Assembly (NCBI GenBank): GCA_903823545.1
Contig: CAIJTL010001036.1
Span: forward strand, 1-11,576
Source: an uncultured Planctomycetaceae bacterium
Lineage (GTDB): Bacteria; Planctomycetota; Planctomycetia; Planctomycetales; Planctomycetaceae
Length of the DNA stretch: 11,576 bases
Reading direction: 5' to 3'
The position numbers and the translations under genes are program-made. Below, one piece after another: positions 7,130-11,576 of the stretch (positions are counted from its first letter, which is position 1; every line of letters begins with the position of its first letter). A model generated the notes under the pieces. That model was given only the letters and a program-made list of their open reading frames with translations, did not search any database and was not told the DNA's origin.

Positions 7130-7358
7130 TCATTGCTCAATCTCTGCAATTCGTGGCGCGGGAACCAACTCAGTCATCTGTTCGTTTCGTTCAATTGGCG
7201 GGTACTGCTCCAACATCGCTGACCAACTTTCATCGAAAGCTTGTTATCGATTGCGACCGACGGTGCGAAGTCGCTTCCGCTCCGCGGAGTTCTCTGGCTT
7301 CGGGCCAGCGGCCTTCGGCTCGTAGGCGTTCGTAGTCCTTACGTTCATGCTCTTTCAT
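7130..7358 (-). pseudogene. Degraded small-protein gene (frameshift plus stop codon)
   Basis: The start ATG at 7358 is preceded 4 nt upstream by a consensus Shine-Dalgarno AGGAGGT (plus-strand 7363-7369). As it stands it encodes 42 residues (stop at 7230-7232): MKEHERKDYERLRAEGRWPE, then AREL and noise. In the neighbouring frame the sequence continues sensibly: ERKRLRTVGRNR, a TAA, QAFDESWSAMLEQYPPIERN, then EQMTELVPAPRIAEIEQ and a TGA at 7130-7132. Removing one G from the CGCGGAG string (plus-strand 7282-7287) joins the frames as ARELRERKRLRT. The TAA between NR and QAF is then the only further lesion. The repaired protein would be about 75 residues, charged and helical. From memory it resembles small planctomycetal proteins with a RLRAEGRW...EA start and a W.AM...YPP end; function unknown. 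Too short for routine gene calling. Confidence 0.6.
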
Positions 7359-7362
7359 GGCG

Positions 7363-7369
7363 ACCTCCT
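7363..7369 (-). promoter_or_regulatory. Consensus Shine-Dalgarno of the small-protein pseudogene
   Basis: AGGAGGT on the minus strand lies 4 nt ahead of the ATG at 7358. It is the strongest ribosome binding site in the window and the main reason to believe a gene once began here, since the other genes have only partial matches. Confidence 0.6.
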
Positions 7370-7536
7370 ACGTGGAGATTTTCATCAACCAGATTGAATT
7401 GGAGATCCCAATCTCGTGTGTGTGATGGGGCTGTTCTCAAAAAGTCCTGTGACTCATGAGTGATCGCAATCACAACGCGATCGTTTGAGGCAATGTGAAA
7501 CAATCGTGATGAGATCGCGTCAGAGAACCGACGACG

Positions 7537-7587
7537 CTTGTTGGCTGTTGGAGTCAGTGAATCTGACGAGTCAACACGTGAGTTAGT
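7537..7587 (+). repeat. 51-bp dispersed repeat, copy 1
   Basis: This copy matches 10052-10102 at 46 of 51 positions in the same orientation. It contains a short hairpin, GTCAG (7553-7557) and CTGAC (7563-7567) around a 5-nt loop, and the conserved 3' block CAACACGTGAGTTAGT. It lies 146 bp upstream of the DUF1080 gene in non-coding DNA. The hairpin is also present in copy 2, where it is one pair longer. It is probably a family of intergenic repeats; function unknown. Confidence 0.75.
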
Positions 7588-7732
7588 CGCTGAAGGAAGC
7601 TGTGGCTGGCGTTTCAGGCACGGCCGAGTATTTTGACCACACGCGAGTTGCGCACGACTCAGCTACAAACCCGCCCGCGAACACGAAGCTGAGAACCAGT
7701 CCTTCGAAGATCCCAACAGGAAGAACAACACG

Positions 7733-8854
7733 ATGAGAATTGCATTCACGAGTTTGGCGCTGTGCGCGGTGATGGCGTGGACCGGAGTGGCTCTGGCGCA
7801 AACGTTGGACCCGGCGACTGAGGCGGCGACGAAGAAGCTCTTCGATGCTCAGGCGATTGGAGTCGAGCTGAAGTTGCAGGGCGAATATGTCGGCGAGGAC
7901 GGTGACAAGTCGGTCGGTGCTCAAGTCGTGGCGCGAAGCGACAAGGCATTTCATGCGCTGGTCCTCGAAGGCGGATTGCCGAGCGATGGTTGGGATGGTG
8001 GTCGTTATGGGGTCATGGAGAGCGGCGCTTTGTCGGATGGTCGGGCGGAGTTTCGTTCGCTGACCGATGAAGGAGTCAGCGCGGATCTCGATGAGAGTGG
8101 TCTGACGCTGAAGCGCGGTGGGCGGCAGACTCTGTTGAAGCGAATCGAACGCAAGAGCCCGACGCTCGGTCAGCAGCCGCCTGCCGGAGCTGTCGTGTTG
8201 TTTGGAGGAGCGACTCCCAACATGGACGCGTTCGAGGAGCGCAAGGACATCGAAGGGATGACTGCGCCGACGATGTTCGACGGACACATGCTCGCCGGAG
8301 CCGTCACGAAGCGGCGATTCAAGGACTATCAACTGCATGTCGAATTCATGACGGGCTGGGAGCCGCAGAACATTCCATGGCGCCGCGCGGATGCCGGCAT
8401 CTACATGCTCTCACGCTATGAGGTCGCGATCGGCGATAGCTTTGGCTTCGACTTCGATCTGTCCGGCGCAACGAGCCCTCAGCGTGGCAAGTTGCTCGAT
8501 GAGAAGACTACGTCGTCGAAGTTTCCGGCGGCGAAGAGCACCAACGCGCCGCGCGTCTGTGGAAGTGTTTTTACCTACCCAAGCAAAGTCCCGAACTCGT
8601 GCCTGCCACCGCTGGTGTGGCAAACGCTCGACATCGACTTCACGGCACCTCGTTTCGATGCCGACGGCAAGAAGACGTCGAAGGCGGTGCTCTCGGTGAA
8701 ATTGAATGGGCACCAAACGGTCGACAAGCAAGAGGTCAACGGCCCGACGCCGCACGGCTTCAAAGGCCCCGAGACAGCCGACGGCCCAATCTGGTTTGAA
8801 GCCTTCGGGCGGCGAGTGCTGTATCGCAACATTTGGGTCGTCGAGCGACAGTAA
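7733..8854 (+). CDS. Secreted DUF1080 (3-keto-disaccharide hydrolase / LamG-like) protein
   Basis: This is a 373-residue exported protein. AGGAAG (7718-7723) lies 9 nt before the ATG, and the signal peptide ends at VALA-QT (residues 22/23). A first domain (about 30-130) contains GEYVGEDGDK and LEGGLPSDGWDGGRYGVM, an arrangement often seen ahead of DUF1080 in planctomycetes. DUF1080 proper starts near PPAGAVVLFGGATPNMDAFE (about 150). It continues with RRFKDYQLHVEFMTGW, NAGIY-like ADAGIYMLSRYEVAI, the WQTLDIDFTAPRFDADGK segment and VNGPTPHGFKGPE, and ends with FEAFGRRVLYRNIWV. These are the usual strands of the concanavalin-like fold used on disaccharides and other glycans; some members hydrolyse 3-keto-glycosides, but substrate and activity cannot be read here. 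The gene is followed by a long inverted repeat and then the LRR gene on the same strand. Confidence 0.93.
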   Translation: MRIAFTSLALCAVMAWTGVALAQTLDPATEAATKKLFDAQAIGVELKLQGEYVGEDGDKSVGAQVVARSDKAFHALVLEGGLPSDGWDGGRYGVMESGALSDGRAEFRSLTDEGVSADLDESGLTLKRGGRQTLLKRIERKSPTLGQQPPAGAVVLFGGATPNMDAFEERKDIEGMTAPTMFDGHMLAGAVTKRRFKDYQLHVEFMTGWEPQNIPWRRADAGIYMLSRYEVAIGDSFGFDFDLSGATSPQRGKLLDEKTTSSKFPAAKSTNAPRVCGSVFTYPSKVPNSCLPPLVWQTLDIDFTAPRFDADGKKTSKAVLSVKLNGHQTVDKQEVNGPTPHGFKGPETADGPIWFEAFGRRVLYRNIWVVERQ

Positions 8855-8907
8855 GATCTGCTCGCGCGGAAGGGGACCGTTTGAATTTGAGGAGTAAGCG
8901 CGGGATC

Positions 8908-8966
8908 GGCTTCCAGCCTGTCAGAATTGTTCCAGCGTGATTATGCACGGTGACAGGCAGGATGCC
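8908..8966. repeat. Long imperfect inverted repeat between the DUF1080 and LRR genes
   Basis: The arms GGCTTCCAGCCTGTCA (8908-8923) and TGACAGGCAGGATGCC (8951-8966) pair at 14 of 16 positions across a 27-nt spacer. They begin 54 bp after the DUF1080 stop and end 52 bp before the LRR start. The arm GGCTTCCAGCCTGTCA resembles a palindrome I remember as dispersed in planctomycete genomes; that is memory, not a search. In RNA it could form a stable stem and act as a 3' end or processing site. There is no run of T after it, so it is not a classical terminator. Confidence 0.65.
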
Positions 8967-9018
8967 GTCACACGAGTTTTCGAAAGCCACCAAGAACCAA
9001 CGACGAAGAACTACTCAC

Positions 9019-10017
9019 ATGAAACTCACCATACTCACCGCGCTCGTCTGCGTGCTTTCCGCCGTTAGCGCCTTCGCTCTTGATCCACATGTGGAAGCAG
9101 TAATTCGCGCCGTCGAAGCTGCGAAGGGAAAGTTTGAGAAGACCGAGGACGGTCTGAGTCTCAAGCTCGTTGACCTCGCTGTTCCGGGCGCGGGACCGCA
9201 TGATCATCGGAAGGACGACCCTTACGACGCCGCCTTCTTCGAGCATCTCAGCCACATCACCACACTCGAATCGCTAAACGTTATCTCGACCAAAGCCAAT
9301 GACGAGTGGATCAAGCCGCTCGGCAAGCTCACCAAGTTGAAGACGCTACGTTTCACCAACAATGGCAAGCTCACTGATGCGGGTATGGAAACCTTTGTTG
9401 GACTGACGAACCTCGAAACTTTCTCCTTCGTCGGCACGCAGATTACCGGCCGCGCTTACGCCAAATGCACGGGCTGGAGCAAAGTCACTCGCGTCAGCCA
9501 TCGCGGCAGCAAGATCAACGACGAAGGACTGAAGGAACTGTGCGAGCACTTGCCGAACCTCGAAAGCATCAGCCTCGCCCACGCGGACTTCACCGATGTC
9601 GGTACGCCGCACCTTGTCAAACTCACGAAGTTGAAAGGACTCGAAGTCGGCGCCACAAAAGCTACGCCTGCGAGCTTGAAGCACATCCAAAGCTTGCCGC
9701 TCGAATATCTCCAACTCGGCGAAGGCTTCGACAAGTCCGAGTCACTGCCAATGATCGTCGGCATCAAATCGCTTAAGCGGCTGACCCTGACCAATTGCCG
9801 CGCCGTAACCGACGATGACATGAAGCAACTCGCCGCGATGAAGCAACTCGAATCACTCGAACTCGGCAGCCCCTCGCTGCCCGACGAACGCCTGCCGCTG
9901 CTGCAAGCTTTCTCGCACCTCAAAGAACTGAAGCTCATCGACCGCAAGACTGGCTACCCAGCCGAAACCCAAGCCAAGATCAAAGCGTTGCTGCCGAAGG
10001 TCGCGGTGGTGTTCTAG
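9019..10017 (+). CDS. Secreted leucine-rich-repeat protein
   Basis: This is a 332-residue exported protein built almost wholly of leucine-rich repeats, a binding scaffold with no visible catalytic motif. The ATG at 9019 gives a clean signal peptide (MKLTILTALVCVLSAVSAFA, cleavage before LDPH). The longer frame from the GTG at 8950 would start inside the inverted repeat and delay the signal by 23 residues, so I reject it. After about 60 residues come repeats of about 24: LESLNVIST..., LKTLRFTNNGKLTDAGMETF, LETFSFVGTQITG, VTRVSHRGSKINDEGLKELC, LESISLAHADFTDVGTPHLV, LKGLEVGATKATPASLKHI, LKRLTLTNCRAVTDDDMKQL and LESLELGSPSLPDERLPLL. The L.L...ITDxGL..L pattern is that of the ribonuclease-inhibitor/cysteine-type LRRs common in planctomycetes. 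Only a weak GAAG is seen as ribosome binding site. Partner unknown. Confidence 0.92.
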   Translation: MKLTILTALVCVLSAVSAFALDPHVEAVIRAVEAAKGKFEKTEDGLSLKLVDLAVPGAGPHDHRKDDPYDAAFFEHLSHITTLESLNVISTKANDEWIKPLGKLTKLKTLRFTNNGKLTDAGMETFVGLTNLETFSFVGTQITGRAYAKCTGWSKVTRVSHRGSKINDEGLKELCEHLPNLESISLAHADFTDVGTPHLVKLTKLKGLEVGATKATPASLKHIQSLPLEYLQLGEGFDKSESLPMIVGIKSLKRLTLTNCRAVTDDDMKQLAAMKQLESLELGSPSLPDERLPLLQAFSHLKELKLIDRKTGYPAETQAKIKALLPKVAVVF

Positions 10018-10051
10018 GAGTCAGTTCGGGAGTTAACGAGAACTATCAACA

Positions 10052-10102
10052 CTTGCTGGCTGTTAGCGTCAGTGAGTCTGACGAGGCAACACGTGAGTTA
10101 GT
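10052..10102 (+). repeat. 51-bp dispersed repeat, copy 2
   Basis: This is the second copy of the repeat at 7537-7587, in the same orientation with five substitutions and no gaps. The hairpin here is CGTCAG (10067-10072) and CTGACG (10078-10083) around TGAGT. It starts 34 bp after the LRR stop. Together the copies bracket the DUF1080 and LRR genes. Confidence 0.75.
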
Positions 10103-10274
10103 TGGAGTCCTGGCAGCCGGCGCGATACCCCCTCGGTTTCAAAAGTCTGGCGGGGGAGTGATGTCTGGTTGCTCCGGCCAAAAAACGCGATTTGCGTAGT
10201 TCTGGCGAGCCGCTGCGAAATGTGGCGACCGGGTTTCAGGGGTGCTGAGATCGGTTGCTGCTAGGTGGCTAACG
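10103..10274. other. Spacer between repeat copy 2 and the accessory genes
   Basis: There is no gene here. A minus-strand frame (10139-10510) runs through it and the next gene in antisense but has no protein-like character. A promoter for the 94-residue gene must lie here or upstream; no clear -35/-10 pair is visible. Confidence 0.35.
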
Positions 10275-10289
10275 AGGTTTCCGCCATGA
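10275..10289 (+). promoter_or_regulatory. Shared 15-bp leader and start, copy 1
   Basis: AGGTTTCCGCCATGA spans the ribosome binding site and the ATG of the 94-residue gene. The identical 15 bp sit at the start of the DUF932 gene (10667-10681). The AGG acts as a weak Shine-Dalgarno. The match fixes the start at 10286 rather than the upstream GTG at 10265. Confidence 0.65.
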
Positions 10290-10570
10290 CTCAGAATGAA
10301 ATCCTGTTGCTGTTGGCTGCTGGCAAGCTCACTCCGGCTGAAGCGGGGGAGCTGCTCACCAAGGTGAATGGTCCAACGGTGTCGAGCGCTCCACGAATGA
10401 AGGTGACCGAGAAAGGTTGCGTGCAGTTCCGTGGTGTTCCTGGAGTGAGCGTCAAGTTTGGAGCGACGCATTACGTGTCGTTCGTGGAATGGGTGTTGGA
10501 CCACGCTCAACTGGTGCGGGACTTCATCAAGGACAACGACGCGAAGCTGGCTCGCAAGGTGACGGCTTAG
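10286..10570 (+). CDS. Hypothetical 94-residue protein of an accessory module
   Basis: This is a small soluble protein without signal peptide or membrane segment. It begins with a helix-turn-helix-sized segment, MTQNEILLLLAAGKLTPAEA followed by GELL, like the short helical ILxxxAxGKITPEEAxxLL motif found at the start of various bacterial proteins. A polar linker follows (about 27-38), then a compact domain with VTEKGCVQFRGVPGVSVKFG, HYVSFVEWVLDH and RDFIKDNDAKLARKV. From memory, the KG...G.....V.....W pattern resembles a small planctomycetal family of unknown function. The start is set by the leader it shares with the DUF932 gene 107 bp downstream, which suggests the two are expressed together. 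The family is not recognised with certainty; a DNA-related or regulatory role would be a guess. Confidence 0.8.
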   Translation: MTQNEILLLLAAGKLTPAEAGELLTKVNGPTVSSAPRMKVTEKGCVQFRGVPGVSVKFGATHYVSFVEWVLDHAQLVRDFIKDNDAKLARKVTA

Positions 10571-10585
10571 CCGTGTGTTCTGCTA

Positions 10586-10655
10586 TCCGCCTCATGCGTG
10601 GGGCGGAGTGTTGAGCACACTGCTCTGACCGCTACCTGACGGCTTTGTTTCAGGT
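10586..10655 (+). other. Two short hairpins between the small gene and DUF932
   Basis: TCCGCC (10586-10591) can pair with GGCGGA (10602-10607), and ACCTGA (10634-10639) with TCAGGT (10650-10655), each around a 10-nt loop. Neither is followed by a T-run. They could influence the relative expression of the two genes, but hairpins of this size also occur by chance. Confidence 0.25.
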
Positions 10656-10666
10656 TGTTGAGTGAA

Positions 10667-10681
10667 AGGTTTCCGCCATGA
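10667..10681 (+). promoter_or_regulatory. Shared 15-bp leader and start, copy 2
   Basis: AGGTTTCCGCCATGA spans the ribosome binding site and ATG (10678) of the DUF932 gene and is identical to 10275-10289. Confidence 0.65.
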
Positions 10682-11576
10682 ACTTGTACGACGCTTCCCG
10701 CCAATGGGCCGACCGACCCGCCGATGAACGCTTCTGGACGCTCGATGACATGCTGGAGCAGTGCGAGAAGTACGCCTCGTCGGCCTGCCAAGCCAAGATC
10801 CTGATGAATGAGTTGCGAGTGGCTCCCGCCGAAGATTGTCCAACAGACATTCGGCTGATCGGTCCTGCGGACATTCCGGCGAAGCTCACGCATTGGTCGT
10901 TCGGCCAACTCTGCCAGCGAGTGAATGCTCCGGCGGGTTATCTGCGAACAATGCCCGCTGAGATTGCTTCGGACTGTCTGACGCACGGACTGACTCGCTT
11001 GGGTGACGAGGGAAACGGCTGCAATGCGTTGTTCCACAAGAACGGCTCGATGGTCTGCCGAGCGTTCACGTCCGATGACTACTCTCGCATCTGGAATTGG
11101 GAGATCGTTCGACGGATGCGTGATGCTCAGTCGTCCGGTTGGCGAGTCCCACCCGCTCGTCCCGCGATGCCGAACCAACCTGGGACGCGTGCCGCGACGG
11201 AAGCGGATTGCCTCGAAGTGCGCATGTCTGGCTTGGGGATCAAGCCTGGTGACTTGATTGCCCCCGCTGGCTTATATGCCTCGGACCACGACTGCTTCAT
11301 CTTCATGGTCAACGAAGAGAGTCGGATCGACGACGGGAGCGACGGCGGCCTGAGCCGTGGCTTCTTCGTGACGAACTCCGAAGTCGGAGCGTCGGCCCTG
11401 AAGATCACGAAGTTTCTGTATCGCCACGTCTGCGGGAATCACATCGTGTGGGATGCGAAGGACGTGCAAGAACTCCGCATCGTTCATCGTGGTTCAAACG
11501 ACCGCCGCTTCGGACATCGGTTCCAGTACGAACTGCGGCAGTACGCTGGCGAGTCCGCCGCGAAGGACCAAGCCCG
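10678..11576 (+). CDS. DUF932 (phage/plasmid-type) protein, 3' end beyond the window
   Basis: An open frame runs from the ATG at 10678 to the window end, 299 codons with no stop, so the gene is partial. It shows DUF932 landmarks: SFGQLCQRVNAPAGYLRTMP (about 75-94) in the N-terminal part, FHKNGSMVCRAFTSDDYSRI near 118-137, and SRGFFVTNSEVGASALKITK followed by LYRHVCGNHIVWDA (about 226-260). This is the most conserved block of the family (GFFVxNSEVG...CxN). DUF932 proteins, including the TIGR03299 group, are encoded by phages, plasmids and integrated elements; their biochemical role is not settled, though links to DNA metabolism are suspected. An interior proline-rich stretch (about 150-170, WRVPPARPAMPNQPG) looks like a linker. 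It shares its start-site leader with the 94-residue gene upstream. No signal peptide. Confidence 0.88.
   Translation, partial: MNLYDASRQWADRPADERFWTLDDMLEQCEKYASSACQAKILMNELRVAPAEDCPTDIRLIGPADIPAKLTHWSFGQLCQRVNAPAGYLRTMPAEIASDCLTHGLTRLGDEGNGCNALFHKNGSMVCRAFTSDDYSRIWNWEIVRRMRDAQSSGWRVPPARPAMPNQPGTRAATEADCLEVRMSGLGIKPGDLIAPAGLYASDHDCFIFMVNEESRIDDGSDGGLSRGFFVTNSEVGASALKITKFLYRHVCGNHIVWDAKDVQELRIVHRGSNDRRFGHRFQYELRQYAGESAAKDQA

Noticed and set aside
7462..7482. Inverted pair GATCGC / GCGATC in the spacer before the DUF1080 gene
   Set aside because: Six-base arms of common composition with a 9-nt gap are expected by chance; no link to a gene start is seen.
8950..9018. GTG start giving a longer LRR protein
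   Set aside because: The start would fall inside the inverted repeat and put 23 residues ahead of a well-formed signal peptide.
10562..10574. ACGGCT-T-AGCCGT palindrome over the stop of the 94-residue gene
   Set aside because: It can form only a 4-bp stem as a hairpin and has no T-run, so it is not supportable as a terminator.
10567..11178. A 203-codon minus-strand frame at the right end
   Set aside because: It is antisense to the DUF932 frame, which stays open to the window end and has family motifs.
1..11576. CRISPR arrays, tRNA and rRNA genes
   Set aside because: I read the window for regularly spaced repeats, tRNA-like cloverleaf and rRNA signatures and saw none; a covariance-model scan was not possible.

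Overview
The window looks like a chromosomal piece of a planctomycete. The evidence is the gene types: a Tat-exported DUF1501 protein, a secreted DUF1080 (3-keto-disaccharide hydrolase / LamG-like) protein, a secreted leucine-rich-repeat protein, and a relic of a CxxCH-bearing, cyclase-like secreted protein. All of these are expanded in Planctomycetota. Gene assignments rest on reading the translations and on remembered family features; no search was run.

Region 1 (1-2434) is a drug-efflux locus. On the minus strand are the N-terminal part of an RND (HAE1/AcrB-like) inner-membrane pump, cut by the window edge, and its periplasmic adaptor upstream. A TetR-family regulator diverges on the plus strand. 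The 72-bp space between adaptor and regulator holds a perfect 8-2-8 palindrome that is the obvious operator candidate.

Region 2 (2435-3310) has no intact gene. On the minus strand it holds the first ~78 codons of a secreted CxxCH protein that then loses its frame, an unrecognised open stretch, and a fragment with weak likeness to a transposase/integrase C-terminus ending right at the tetR stop. It reads as a decayed rearrangement scar.

Region 3 (3311-6902) has a flavodoxin/WrbA-like protein, a secreted YceI-like protein and a multi-pass membrane protein on the plus strand. The last two are 3 bp apart and probably coupled. A DUF1501 gene converges on them, with a 61-bp tail overlap.

Region 4 (6903-10285) begins with a ~790-bp spacer containing a degraded small-protein gene (one frameshift and one stop, preceded by a consensus Shine-Dalgarno), then one copy of a ~51-bp repeat. 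The DUF1080 gene and the LRR gene follow, separated by a long inverted repeat. A second copy of the 51-bp repeat comes after the LRR gene, so the two secreted-protein genes are bracketed by the repeat.

Region 5 (10286-11576) has a 94-residue unknown protein and a DUF932 (phage/plasmid-type) gene running off the window end. Both begin with the same 15-bp leader plus start codon, suggesting matched expression and perhaps the edge of an accessory element.
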